Assembly (NCBI GenBank): GCA_030761205.1
Contig: JAULJL010000001.1
Coordinates: forward strand, 34,481,145-34,545,144
DNA: 64,000 nucleotides
Reading direction: 5' to 3'
DNA from: Fremontodendron californicum
Taxonomy: Eukaryota; Streptophyta; Magnoliopsida; Malvales; Malvaceae
Shown: positions 12,564 through 24,211 of the stretch, one piece after another
Position numbering within the stretch: the stretch's first letter is position 1
How the letters are laid out: each line of letters starts with the position of its first letter
Notes under the pieces: model-generated
The model's database searches: none
Told to the model about the DNA's origin: nothing
What the model saw: the letters and a program-made list of their open reading frames with translations, nothing else
Position numbers and translations under genes: made by a program

Positions 12564-12879
12564 ATACCGTCGTGACCATCTTGGTCTTTCTCATCAAAGG
12601 TCGCCCAAGGATGGCATTGTACGCCAAAGGTTGATCAACAACCAAGAAATCTTTCATCACCGTGAGGACATGGTCGCCATCCCCTATGGTGATTGGCAAG
12701 GCAACGTAGCCCTTAACGTTGATGGGCTGGTTGGCGAAGCCGAATATGGAGCTCGCTAGCTTCAGGTCTGAGTTTGGAAGGCCCATCTTTCTGAAGGCTT
12801 CTAGCTGGAGAACCTCGACTGCACTGCCACTATCGGCCAAGACCCTCTTAATTTGGAAATTACCAATTATGGCAGACAC
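12564..12879 (-). pseudogene. Retropepsin of the second gypsy element, cut by the Ogre insertion
   Basis: Contains the catalytic loop VLADSGSAVEVL with D-S-G intact, then FLVVDQPLAYNAILGRPLM, the typical C-terminal retropepsin block. The frame stops being gypsy-2 sequence after KMVTTV, exactly at the Ogre LTR end; the last codons are Ogre LTR. Retropepsin would process the Gag-Pol polyprotein. Confidence 0.8.
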
Positions 12880-12929
12880 GACAATCGGGTCATTCCCTTG
12901 TCTTTGAGAATATTAATGTCTTTTTCTGT

Positions 12930-14547
12930 AAAATCTACCAGCCAGTCTTCACTGTGTCTTGTTCTCTTATGGGCGACGTCAACTGCCATCACACTTCTGA
13001 GGTGTGCTTTTATCTTGGAGCTGCTACTCACCCATTCTTATGTGCCTCCTATTATCATATTAATGACCCCTTGGACATGCTTTTTCCATTCTGTTTTATT
13101 GTTCTTCTGATTTCCTGCCGACGTCTACTCCTGTTGGGCGCCCGCCCACTTGATAAACTGTTTAATCTGCCCTTTCCAGATAGCCCCTTCAATAGCATCC
13201 TTTAGAGATCGACAGTCTTCAGTACTGTGCCACACATCATTGTGGTATTGGCACCTCTCTTTGGAGTTTAGGTGAGCCGAATTATCTTTCATTGGATAGG
13301 GAGCACCCAAAATACCTTCATGAGATACGACATTCATAATGTATGCCCTGGAGGCGTTTAGAGGGGTGTATTCTTCGAATTTGCAGTAGAGGGCTCTTTC
13401 TGCTCTTCTACCGTAACCTTGACTAAGGCGAGCCTGTCGATTCTGGGAGACTTTATATGCTGACCTTGATCTTCTACGACGCGAGTCAAATCTAGATTGA
13501 CTCCTGTTATCCTTCTGTCCCTACCTGTTCCCCTGAAATCTCTCTTGACTTTAGGGCTGATTTTCCCATTCAGTGTTTCTTTCTGCCATCTTCATTTCTT
13601 TGATTTTGGCGTACCTCTGGCCTTCTCATTTGTAGAGCTTCTCTGGTTTTGTATCTGTCAAGGCGTAGCACAGGTGTTCATGGCGAACACCGAAAATGAA
13701 CGCCTGTATGGCCCAGTCGTCATGTAGATCTTTAATCTCCATCATGACGGAGTTAAATCGTCGAATGTTCTCTCTTAGGGATCCATTCTCTCTCTGTTTG
13801 ACTGCTAATAAACTAGCGGGTGTTTTGAAGGTCGTCTTATTGGCTAGGAAATGAGCAATGAACATCTTGCCAGTTTCTCAAAGTTGTCAATGGAGTTCAC
13901 CGGCAACGAGTGGTACCAGGTTCTGGCGTACACCAATAACCTTGTACGAAAAACTCAGCATTTGAGGGCGTCACTCACCCCAAGCAGGTCCATGTAGTTG
14001 CTATACTGAATGAGGTGGTCGAAGGGTCTTTGGTGCCATCGTAAGTTTCTTTTGGCAGTTTTGTAGACGTATGCACCTGCTCCTGCCGAATCTATACCAT
14101 TAAGGGACTGTTGTCATCGCTTATCCATTCTATCTCCTCTACTTTATCTTTCATCATTCCTTGGACTTCTTTACGCAGGGCTACCATCTGGGCTTGGACA
14201 TTTGTAATAGCTGTCCCCACAGTATTCATTCTAGCTCTTCTATTTTGTTGTCTCTCCCTCTCTCGGGTTTGAGCTCGCCCCTCGGGAGATTCATCCTGGA
14301 CATTCGCCTGTGTCCTTTCACGTCTTATTTGGCAACTCCCACGTGAGGACGAGCTACTATTTTTTTCCTGTCGGTCTCGATACTGATTTTTTTGTAGGCT
14401 GTTAATTTGTTGGGTGGCTTGGAGTACGGTTCTTTGTTGCTCCGCCAACTGAGCTTGGAGTGTTTGTATTTGGTTCATCAATGCATGTTGCATCGGGTCT
14501 GGGTATGCCAGGGGTGGTATAATGGGGGGGAAATTGGACGACCCCAT
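12930..14547 (-). pseudogene. gag of the second gypsy element, broken
   Basis: The N-terminus (MGSSNFPPIIPPLAYPDPMQ, 14547) is followed by a Gln-rich coiled coil (LMNQIQTLQAQLAEQQRTVL) and an Arg-rich stretch. The gag core is in another frame at 13865-13626: NKTTFKTPASLLAVKQRENG, SLRENIRRFNSVMMEIKDL, DDWAIQAFIFGVRHEHLC. A zinc-knuckle-like CQYHNDVWHSTEDC follows at about 13255-13214. Frameshifts separate these blocks (around 14090-13870 and 13620-13340), so the gene is inactive. Confidence 0.75.
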
Positions 14548-15037
14548 TTATGGGTCAGCTACTGTTGTTGGGTAGCCTGAAGTAGTGAATGTAAATTCTT
14601 TTTGTAGGGTTGGCAATTCCATGTTATCCCATGTTGGATCAATATCGGGTGTAAAAGTGACACTAGTACGCCCTCCAGCCTCAGCCTAGGGGTTTACAGG
14701 GCGATTGGTAGATGCTTCCATACCCAAGAGAGGCGAGAGCTTCGCCGAGCGTTTGAGGTAGTTTCGTTGACTAAATCTGGAGTTGTTGACAGTATTGGAG
14801 AATTGGCTGCTAGTAGGTTCTGGTAATAACCGTAGGAGGGTAAGATTGGTGGTACCAGAGGCCAGGGAGGGAGTAATTTTGGTAATAACTCGGCAAATGG
14901 GGGGATATCCCTAGAGAGGAGAATCCATGACTTGCTATTATTGAAGATAACTGGGGGCTAGTGCCAGATGCACCAGTGCCTGAAGCTTCTGGGGGGTTGT
15001 TTTGTTGGGTTGATGGTGGTAGAGACATGACTCTCGT

Positions 15038-15056
15038 GTTCCCACAAACGGCGCCA
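15038..15056 (-). other. PBS of the second gypsy element
   Basis: The minus strand reads TGGCGCCGTTTGTGGGAAC, two bases inside the LTR end; the TGGCGCC start is a common plant gypsy PBS type. Confidence 0.75.
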
Positions 15057-15058
15057 AT

Positions 15059-15480
15059 TGTTGATGGTGTTTTTGGTGTTGGGTGGTCCCAAGGTAGAAG
15101 GAAGGGAGGAGGCAGAGCAACAATGGTGATTTCTGGTAGTGGAAGGTGTCTAGAAAGGTCCAGCTGGTCTCAAGAGGCCTATTTATAGTTTTTATCGATG
15201 GGTCGCCGCACGCCACGTGTTGGGGTTTAGCTAAGGACAGGTGGGTTGAGGTCCCATGTGGGTTCTGATGTGATGGACGACGATGCGACAAGTAGGACGA
15301 CTGTCAGGTGAGCCACGTGGTTGTTTGAAGTGATAGGTGTTAGGGGTCGCCTAACGGTGGCGACCACTCAGTGGTTCAAGCCTGGCGAGCTCACCTTCTT
15401 AGGCCATGTGGTAGAGTATTTGCTGGGCTTGATGGTCAGCCTAAGCCTATCAGGTCTGGGAGCTTTATTGGGTTTAAAAA
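15059..15480 (-). repeat. 5' LTR of the second gypsy element, with TATA box and G-boxes
   Basis: The LTR 3' end on the minus strand is ...AACACCATCAACA, two bases before the PBS. A minus-strand TATA box TATAAATA lies at 15187-15180, about 120 bp from the LTR end, which fits a U3/R layout. Two CACGTG G-boxes (15214-15219 and 15314-15319) lie upstream of it. The outer boundary is uncertain. Confidence 0.6.
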
Positions 15481-16420
15481 TATCCTTAACCACTTAATAT
15501 ATTGACTTCACTAAATTGAAAGTATCCTCTATTAATAATAGTCATAATTTAACACAGATCAAAAGAATTTAATGATGACCTCCAATCTAACGTTTAAAAA
15601 CTATTTGGTTATCATATGGCTTTATCCACTAGAAAAAAATATTTAATTCAAAGAACTTTCTGATTGAAAACATACCTTATTTGAATATTTGTTATCACAA
15701 AAGCAAATCCAAGGAATTAGCAAGTTCATGTATTTTGTCACTATCCGTGATTGAAAGTCGTGTGCCACTTCTACCGGATGAAGGGCGGGCACTGAGATGG
15801 CAAGGTGAATTGCTACCACCATCTTTATTTGGAGACAACATCCACCAACTCCATGCATTTGATGAAGAAGATATTTACTCCCCCAACTAAGGGTGCCCTT
15901 GGTAACAATTTCCACATTGGGAACCAGGCCATGATTTTTTTAACTTTTGACTGGGTAAGTTTATTGGTTTTAGAACTACATCTTTTCCCAAAACAATCAT
16001 GCCACCTCATCTTGCATAAGCCCATCTTCGTTCTCCAATAGCATACTTGACGTCATGATTCAAATTTTGTTGCAAGATCATTAAAACAGATCACCGCTTT
16101 TTATTAAAATTTCTCGCAAAATTTAATATTAAAACCTTAAGATCGTTAGAAAATTAGAAATGAAACAAGAAAAAGAAAATAATGTTAGTAAAATAAAATG
16201 GCTTTGAGACGTGTAGAACACTTTTTTTTAAGGCTTTAATATACCTCCAAGATACAACAAAGCCCTCAACATTTCAAGTAGAATAGTGAAATTGACCGAA
16301 TAGAAAAGTCCTTTATATAAATAACGAACAGATTTATCTTTTAATGATATACCCTATTGTAAGAGTTGTGTTGTTTTACAAGAAAACTTTACATGTAAAG
16401 TTATGTCTTTACAAGACAAC
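15481..16420. other. Unassigned non-coding stretch
   Basis: A short GC-richer block (15681-15890) is open on both strands but shows no motif I recognise. The rest is AT-rich. The last 70 bp (from about 16360) is the short tandem repeat that received the CACTA element. Confidence 0.4.
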
Positions 16421-16884
16421 TTTCACTACAACAATTAAGGTTTTTAGTGACAATTTTTTGTGACTATGAGCAATTTCGTCACAAATATTAGTTTTTTTGT
16501 GACGCAATTTTTGTGTGACACTATTAATTTAAGTAATTGTGATGTATTATTATTTGGTCACTATTGTAATAGTTATTGTGACGGTTTAATTTTTTTCATA
16601 ATTAAATCGTCACTATAAATGTATTGATGTGGCACAATTTTATTTATCACTAAAAATTCATCACTAATAAGATTCACAAATTGGCGCCAATCGTTCTTTT
16701 GGAGGGAAATAATGTAATAGTGACAACATATAAAGTGGTCACTAATATTATACATTGTTGTGACGAGAAAACTGTTTGTCACTTCAAAAATTATTTTTTG
16801 TTACAAAAACTTTTGTCACGATTAAACATTACAAATTAATGTCAACTACATGTCGTCACAATAATGAATTTACACAATGACAAT

Positions 16885-17497
16885 CAAGGTAGTCACTACT
16901 GTACCAGTGGGCGTATCGTTTTTGCTCTCGTACTGATACGTACTGATACCGGTGTATTTCGGTGTACCGTTTCGAGTTGACTAGTGTTTTTCATATATAT
17001 ATATATAACCTATTTTCAAGTTCTCTAATAAAATATATATTATATACATATGCAAATATACCTCCATTACATACATAAATATATATATATATATATGCAA
17101 ATATAAAATTTTAAATATTTAATTTCCAAAATTTTCAAATATCAAATAAATAAAATATTAAAAATATATAGTAAATTATTATTAATTAGGTTAAATAGAC
17201 TAATTTAATATATATTTTTTGTTTTTAAATGTAATTATAAAAAAAATAAAATGATCATGATAGAAAAAACAATAGAAATTGATTTTTTAAAAATCAAATA
17301 AGTGAAATCTTTTTTTTAAAAAAATCAAATAAGTGAAATCTTTTTTTAAAAAAATCAAAGTCTTGTATCAACCGGTACGTGTCGATACTGACCGATATAA
17401 GCCGGTACGATTGGTATGGATTAGTACAAAAACCGAAATGATATAATACTAGTACATTTCGATTTACCTTAAAATCAGTACGTTACTGACTATCCTC
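16885..17497. mobile_element. hAT-type non-autonomous element, copy B (613 bp)
   Basis: A perfect 8-bp direct repeat ATGACAAT flanks it (16877-16884 and 17498-17505). It starts CAAGGTAGTCAC and ends CTATCCTC, the reverse complement of copy A's ends. Subterminal GTACCG motifs are more mutated than in copy A, so this copy is probably older. AT-rich core; no coding capacity. It is nested in the left arm of the CACTA element. Confidence 0.78.
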
Positions 17498-17505
17498 ATG
17501 ACAAT

Positions 17506-19219
17506 TGAAATCATCACTATTGTAAAAATTAAAAACTTATATCTGTCTAATGTACCAAAATCTTGTCTAGTGATCATGAGTTTAAAATATATTTTGTTGG
17601 AACATCATATCAATATAATTAGGAAAAAGGTAAGTAAAGTTTTTTGATTGATTTTTCAATTAATCATTACATCCATAGATTTTAATTTGGAGTATAATTC
17701 TTCAAAACGATCCAAAATCAACTTTATACATATTGTTTGTAATTTGTCTATTTATATAATTGTAATTAATTATTCATAATTTAATTTATTAATCTAACTT
17801 AATTATACAAAAAAGTAAATACTAAACTAAAAAAGTTGTAAGGTTTGTAATTTATTAAATAACATCATGTTAATATGTAATTTTTTTTATAAAAAAAAAA
17901 AAAAAAAAAATCAAAATTTAAGAGGAAATTGAAACAGGAGAATTTACAAGTAATGAGATTGAATCATAACATTGTTAGAATCCATCTCCTAGATATGGAT
18001 GAACTATGTAATGAAACTGATGGTTTTAATATAATAACAAAGTATAAAATATAAAATTAGTTTAATTAATAAGCAAAGCCCTTTATTAGATTAAAAGCAC
18101 TTATAAATTATAAATAGCAAACACGACAATTCACAAACCAAAATATATAAAGTACATAATTTTAATCTTCACAAAGATCAAAAGCCAACTCTGTAATTAA
18201 TTATTTTGTGGGTGTCTATGCATTAACTAATTATTTATCATTTAATTTATCAAATTAACTTAGTTATACCAAAAAACAAAAATACAATGTTTTATGAAAA
18301 AAGAAAAAGAAAAATACTATTAATCTCAAATGAGTTTTTAACACCAAAGGATCAGTCATTTGATTTATTTATTTTACTTGAACAAAAGAAAATTACTCGT
18401 ATATGTATTGTATATGTATATATAATAATATTAATATAATTATATATTATTAATTATGAAAATTAAATTTATGAAAATTGTTTATTTATAAATTACGTAA
18501 TATAAATGCATTTTCAATTGTTATTTATATGTATAGTATATATATTTTTTATAAGAAGTAAAAAATAATAAATGAAAAATACAAAAATAAAATTATGATT
18601 TGTATTTTATTCTTTCGTTGGGTTGACTTTCTCACATAGGTTAGCAGCAAATTTTTTTTTTCTTTTTACTTTTTGTTAAATTAATGAACTACTAAATCAT
18701 TTTGTTATTTTATTTTGTATATTTAATTATTCAAATAAAAAATAACTAAAAAAAAAAAATTATGGTTTATAATTAATTCTTTCGTTTAATTAGTTTTCTC
18801 ACTTTGGTTAAAAACTAAAATTAAAACTAAAAACAAAAAAATTTATAAAAAAAAAAGTTTGGCATGTGTCAAGCAAAGATGCTTGACACGTGTCAAACAT
18901 CAAACCCCTTAGAGGATTTTTTTTTTTTAAATAGAGTAGTATAGAAGATATATATAATATAACTTTCTAAAATAGAATAAAACAAATTTTGGTAAAAAAA
19001 AAATAGAATAAAGTAAATAAAATGGTCATAGGCGATAATCATTCCCACTACCACAGTAAGAAAAAAAACCCTAAGTTTGTGCACCGCAGTCAACCCTTTT
19101 TTTCTCTTGAACATCAACGTTTCTACACTCAAAACCTTTCAATTTTCAACCAACCTTCCTATTTTTGGTCTTCCATCTAACATCTGCAACACATCTTCAC
19201 TTTCTTTCTAGTCTGAATG
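17506..19219. other. CACTA interior left of the gypsy insertion; AT-rich, ending in a 5'UTR-like block
   Basis: Mostly AT-rich sequence without coding potential, including a 20-bp A run at 17891-17910. From about 19010 the composition changes: AAAACCCTAAG-type and pyrimidine-rich sequence resembling a plant 5' leader leads up to the gypsy insertion at 19219. This may be the captured promoter/leader of the fragmentary gene that resumes at 24611. Confidence 0.4.
18860..18895. repeat. Perfect-stem hairpin containing CACGTG
   Basis: Arms TGGCATGTGTCAAGCA (18860-18875) and TGCTTGACACGTGTCA (18880-18895) pair over 16 bp with two mismatch positions around a 4-nt loop. It lies about 120 bp upstream of the 5'UTR-like block. 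Confidence 0.6.
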
Positions 19220-19609
19220 TGTTACAGGTTTTTCCTTCTGAGTTTGAATGTTTGTTTCATTCTGATAAGTAGTCGTTAGTACAAAGAAGGCTTGGTATAG
19301 TTTCAGGCTTGTTTATAATAGTCCTTGTAATAGCCCGTGTTGGTGAGCCCAAGTCGAGCTGCTCATCAGAGTCAGTGGCACTGTGGGTATTTTTACTTTT
19401 AATTCTGTTGGTGGTTGTTACCTTGGTTACCGAGATTCCAGGAAGTTAGGATCGGTCATATATCATGTGTGTGATCTCTTAGTGGATTTTCATTGAAGAA
19501 TATACACAAGAACTCTCTCTATCTCTTTTTATCTATCTCCATATATATTTCTTTCTTTTCTCTTCTGGATTTCTTCTCTGCTTACCATTTCTGTATTTGA
19601 GCTGTATTA
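19220..19609 (+). repeat. 5' LTR of the chromodomain gypsy element (390 bp)
   Basis: Starts TGTTACAGGTTTTTCC and ends CAGCTGTATTA-like (here GAGCTGTATTA). It is preceded by GAATG and followed two bases later by the PBS. Confidence 0.88.
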
Positions 19610-19611
19610 AT

Positions 19612-19623
19612 TGGTATCAGAGC
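19612..19623 (+). other. PBS (initiator tRNA-Met type)
   Basis: TGGTATCAGAGC, two bases after the 5' LTR; this is the classic plant chromovirus/copia primer site. Confidence 0.9.
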
Positions 19624-19639
19624 TTTCGTCCTGGAATCC

Positions 19640-20800
19640 ATGGAAGACGATATCACGACGTGGTTACAAAGAGAACTTGGTCAGACACAACAGGATCTCA
19701 TTAAGGTCCAAGCTGATATACAGTAGCTGGACAAGAAGTTTGAGAAAAGGTTTGAAGGGCTGCTAGTAGAGATTAAGATGGAGCTCAGAAGTTTTTTGGA
19801 ATTATTGTCAAAAAAAGAAAGAATCTCCACAGACAAAGCGATTGCCCCAGAATCCAACTCCCAAGGTGGAGTGATGGGAGACAATACGTCTCCGGTCATT
19901 GTCGAAAGACTTGGTCACTTGATCACACCGGCCAAACAGATTTATGGAGAAGGCTACCATGGCCGTCCCTATAAGTTTGATTGTCCTCGCTTCAATGGTG
20001 ATGAAGATTGAATAATATTTTGAGGAAGAGAAGGTTCCAAAAACTGCAAAAATCATGGTGGTTATGTTGAATCTGAAGGGTAGATCTCTGCAATAGCACC
20101 ATTACTATGCCAAGATCCAAAAGGGCATAGACAGGTTGAGTTGGGTGAAGTACCTGATAGAGATGAGGGATAGATTTGCACCAGCTGAATATGAGGATCC
20201 CATGTCGAAGCTTGTGGCCTTGAAACAAACAGGTACTGTAGATCAGTTTCATGAAGAATTTTTAAGCATTATTAACCTGCTTGAACTCTCGGATACTTAT
20301 GCGTTGAGTATTTTTATGAGTAATCTGAAAAGTGATATTTTCCAGTCCATCAAACTGTTTAAACCTAAAAACCTGAATGAGGCCTTGCATATAGCCAAAT
20401 AGATCGAAACCATTGTGAGTCCGATTTCCAAGAAACCTCAACTAGTCTCCCATCCCAAACTTACCTATTCCAATCAACCATACCACAATCAATACAACTC
20501 TCCTAGGCCAAACACTTTGCCTCTCTTGCTACCTACACCCAAACATCCACCCAATCCGAATCTCTTGACTACAAAACCCTTCACCCTTAACACCTTGAGA
20601 TCGACTTCTAACCACCCCAATACAGCTCAGCCTAAACCATTGCTAACCGCAGAGATGGAGGAGAGAAGGAGGAAGGGTCTCTACTACTGGTGTAATGCCA
20701 AGTATACAATGGCTCACAAGTGTTTGAAAACACAACTATATCAATTCATAGCAGAGGGTAAGGAAGAGGATATCGAACATGAGGTCTTTTCAGACTGCAT
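19640..20800 (+). pseudogene. gag of the chromodomain gypsy element, broken
   Basis: Starts MEDDITTWLQRELGQTQQDL and continues to YGEGYHGRPYKFDCPRFNGD. An in-frame TAG near 19724, a frameshift near 20010 and a TAG at 20401 break it. The core segment is at 20136-20402 (RFAPAEYEDPMSKLVALKQT, VDQFHEEFLSIINLLEL). The nucleocapsid knuckle near 20670-20730 reads LYYWCNAKYTMAHKC: the first cysteine of the usual C-x2-C-x-H-C motif is replaced by Tyr. A Pro/Asn-rich linker separates the two parts. Confidence 0.82.
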
Positions 20801-20859
20801 TGACACACTTGACCAATTGGTAGTTGATAGTGAAGCTATCAAACAACCTACTCTTTCCC

Positions 20860-21251
20860 TACATGCTATGCTGGGCACCTCGAGGTATCAAACCATGTGT
20901 GTTCAGGGACTCATCTACAGCCAATCAGTGGCTGTATTGGTCGACTCAGGAAGTACTCATAACTTCATAGATAGTGTCTTGGCCAAGTTGTTGAGTTTAT
21001 CAGTTAGGCATTATTCTAGATTGAGGGTGACAATACCATATGGTGGTAATCTATTCACAGCAGGGATATGTCAAGCCATCCCATGGTCAGCACAAGGAAA
21101 CAAATTCACCACTAATTTTTTGGTTCTTCCCCTGACGGGTTGTGAGGTAGTTCTAGGGGTGCAATGGTTAGTCATCTTAGAACCTATTTTGTGGGATTTC
21201 ACAGCTCTCACAATGCAGTTTAAGGCAGATTCTAAGTGGTTAATATTGTAG
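20860..21251 (+). pseudogene. Retropepsin of the chromodomain gypsy element
   Basis: Catalytic loop VLVDSGSTHNFID with D-S-G intact, then LPLTGCEVVLGVQWLVIL, the usual G-C-D-x-V-L-G-x-Q-W-L block with one change, and LWDFTALTMQF. A TAG at 21249 ends the frame before RT. Confidence 0.85.
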
Positions 21252-21414
21252 GGAGTACACACTGATCAACTACAGATGCTAAATCCAAAGCACAGTTCTA
21301 AGCTGCTTCTCTAGATGCTTACAGGGTCAGACCCTTGTCCTTGTGCTTATGTCTTAACAGCATGTCCTCAGTTACAGGTTTTAAGCGATCTCAGACAGGC
21401 ACCCGAACTTGAAG

Positions 21415-22750
21415 TTACTGATACAAGTTTACAATTGCTGTTACAAGAGTATGAGGCACTCTTTGCTGAGCCTACCAGTCTACCCCCCAACAGATTACAA
21501 TTTCACAAAATACTATTGAAGGATGAGTCACAGGCTGTCAGACTCAGGCCTTACCGATACCCTACAATGAATTGGAAAACATGATTTAGCAGATGTTAGA
21601 GGTTGGAATCATTAGGGATAGTAGTAGCTCATTTTCTTCACCTGTTGTGATGGTCAAGAAGAATGACGGATCTTGGAGGCTATTTGTGGACTATAGACAA
21701 CTCAACCAACTTACCACAAAGGATAAGTTTCCCATCCCTCTAGTGGATGAGCTTCTCGACGAGTTGGTGCATGTTGTGTTCTTCTCTAAGTTGGACCTTT
21801 GGTCTGGTTATCATCAGATCAGAATGTGTTAAAGGGACATTTACACGAGGGGCACTACGAATTCATGGTCATGCCATTTGGTATATCCCCTCCACTTTTT
21901 AAGGGTTAATGAACCAATTTTCAAACCTTACCTGAGGAGGTTTGTTTTGGTTTTCTTTGACGACATATTAGTGTACTCTCTAGATTAGGAATCTCACTTG
22001 CAGCATCTCAGTTTGGTTTTCAAGGTACTGAAGGACAACCAACTGTTTGTGAAACTCAGTAAATGTAAGTTTGGGGCTGAGGAGATTGATTATTTGGGGC
22101 ATGTGATTAGCAGCAAGGGAATAGCCATGGATGGCAGTAAGGTTAAATGCATCCTAGACTGGCCAACTCCCAAATCGACCAAGGATTTGAGAGGATTCTT
22201 AGGTCTCTCAGGTTATTACAGGAGGTTTATAAAAAGTTATGGAGAACTGGCAAAACCCTTAACTGAGTTGCTCAAGAAGGAAAGACGGGAATGGAATGAC
22301 AATGCAGATCAGACCTTCACACAGCTTAAGTTGGCAATGACCATAGCTCCTGTATTGGCTCTATCCGACTTCTCTATAGACTTTGTGGTGGAGACAGATG
22401 CTTTCGGGGTAAGGGTCGGAGCTATTCTCACTTAGAAGGGGAGGCCAATAGCCTATTTCAGCAAAGCTTTAAATCCAAACATCAGTTCTTGTCCATCTAT
22501 GAGAAGAATATGATGGGCGGTACTGATGGCAGAGAATAAATGGAGTGCTTACCTGGTAGAGAGGCATTTTAAGATCATAACGGACCACCAAAGCCTCAGA
22601 TTTTTGATGGATCAACAAGCCACAACACCAGCTCAGCAATTGTGGGTGACAAGGATGATGGGATATGATTACGAGGTAGTGTACAGGAAGGGCACTAACA
22701 ACACTGTAGCTGACGTTTTATCCAAAAAACCAAACTCATCAGAAGGATAA
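21415..22750 (+). pseudogene. Reverse transcriptase and RNase H of the chromodomain gypsy element, broken
   Basis: RT blocks in order: LRPYRYP (about 21545), GIIRDSSSSFSSPVVMVKKN, GSWRLFVDYRQLNQLTTKDK, FPIPLVDELLDEL, FSKLDLWSGYHQIRM, the catalytic FFDDILVYS (about 21950-21980), LGHVISSKGIAMDGSKV and LRGFLGLSGYYRRFI. RNase H follows with VVETDAFGVRVGAIL and FKIITDHQSLRFLM, then ADVLSKKP. Stops or frameshifts lie near 21583, 21830-21990 (where several conserved residues are garbled), 22435 and 22515. Confidence 0.85.
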
Positions 22751-24183
22751 TTGATGGCAGTTTTGACTATGACTACTAATCTGCTACAAATTCAAGATTC
22801 TTGGGCATCTGACCCTAAGTTGCAACGCATCATCCAAGAATTACAACAAACAACTTCATCATCCTCGAAATATTCTTGGCACAAGGGCCAAATGAGAAGA
22901 AAAGGGAAGCTCATGGTAGGAGATCAACCTGTGTTGAAGCAGGAATCGGTGAACTATTTTTATAGTAATCCTTCTGGAGGTCACTCAAGGGCTCAACCCA
23001 CCATTACCAGGCTCACCAGTGTCTTGTACTAGAAGGGATTAAGAAAAGATGTCAAGAAAATGGTAAGGGAATGCACCATATGTCAGCAATTCAAGTATGA
23101 TCACGCTGCAACCCCTACCAATTCCGGATAGGATTTGGTCGGATCTCAGCATGGACTTCATTGAATGTCTTCCAAGGTCAGCAGGCAAGGAAGTGATACT
23201 GGTAGTTGTCAACAGGTTATCGAAGAGTGCACGCTTCTTGTCATTGGCACACCCCTTCTCTGCTTTGGCTGTGGCACAAGTATTTCTGGACCAAATTGTC
23301 AGATTACATGGTATGCCTAACAGTATCGTTTCTAACGGAGATAAGATCTTCATGAGTCATTTTTGGAAGGAGCTCTTCAAGAGATTTGACACAACCCTCA
23401 AACCCTCAACTGCTTATCACCCACAAACTGACAGTCAATCTGAGGTTGTAAACAGAGGTCTGGAGACGTACCTTAGATGCATGACTAGGGAAAAACCAAA
23501 AGAACGGGCCAACTGGTTGGCTCTTGCGGAATGGTGGTATAACACCACCTACCACTCCTCTATTAACACAACACCGTATGAGGTTGTTTATAGGCAGCCA
23601 CCACTAGTGCACCTACCCAATCTGGCTGACGAATCCTTGGTGGCCTCTATTGACAGAAGTCTACAGGCACGAGAAGTAGCTATCAAAATGCTCAAGTTTT
23701 ATCTACAGAGAGCACAGAACCGCATGAAGGTTATGACAGACAAGAAGCATAGTGACAGGGTATTTGAGGTGGATGATTGGGTATACCTCAAATTGCAACC
23801 CTACAAACAGCAGACAATGAGTAACAGAAGGAACATGAAACTGTCGGCTAGGTATTTTGGACCGTTTTAGATTATAGAGAGGGTTGGTAAGGTTGCCTAC
23901 AAGCTGCAACTTCCACCGGGGTCCAAAGTCCATCCAACCTTCCATGTCTCTCAGCTTAAAAAGTCTGTTGGGGCTAGGCCTTCCCAAGCTCAACTACCCA
24001 TTCTAAGTGAAGACGATACAATAGCTAGAGAACCAGATCAAATTTTGGACAGACGCATGGTGAAAAGAGGGAACAGGGCAGTTACAGAAGTTTTAATTCA
24101 GTAGACCAACACATTCCCTGAAGATGCTTCTTGGGAGGTCCTTCATGACATACGCCAGAAATTTCCTACTTTCAATCCTTGAG
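22751..24183 (+). pseudogene. Integrase and chromodomain of the chromodomain gypsy element, broken
   Basis: An HHCC-type remnant (GGHSRAQPTITRL and ECTICQQFK, 22975-23092) precedes the catalytic core: WSDLSMDFIECLPRSAGK (first Asp), GMPNSIVSNGDKIFMSHFW and TAYHPQTDSQSEVVNRGLET (Glu). In the second block the catalytic Asp of the usual S-D-R-D is Asn (S-N-G-D). After a TAG at 23868 come HPTFHVSQLKKSVG and a chromodomain-like tail with EPDQILDRRMVKRG and ASWEVLHDI, itself crossed by a TAG near 24104. The chromodomain normally directs integration to modified chromatin. Confidence 0.83.
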
Positions 24184-24211
24184 GACGAGGATTACTTTAT
24201 CAAGAGGGTAA

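Larger units (their letters stand above)
12564..15480 (-). mobile_element. Second Ty3/gypsy element (5' part), interrupted by the Ogre-like element
   Basis: In minus-strand order: LTR (about 15480 to 15059), PBS (15056-15038), gag (14547 to about 13000) and protease (12879 to 12564). The protease frame is cut at 12563/12564 by the Ogre LTR end, so its RT-integrase part should lie left of the Ogre element, outside the window. The right LTR end could not be placed because its partner LTR is not in view; 15480 is an estimate. Confidence 0.75.

Noticed and set aside
15643..15915. Overlapping frames on both strands between gypsy-2 and CACTA
   Set aside because: No recognisable motif on either strand; kept only as unassigned DNA.
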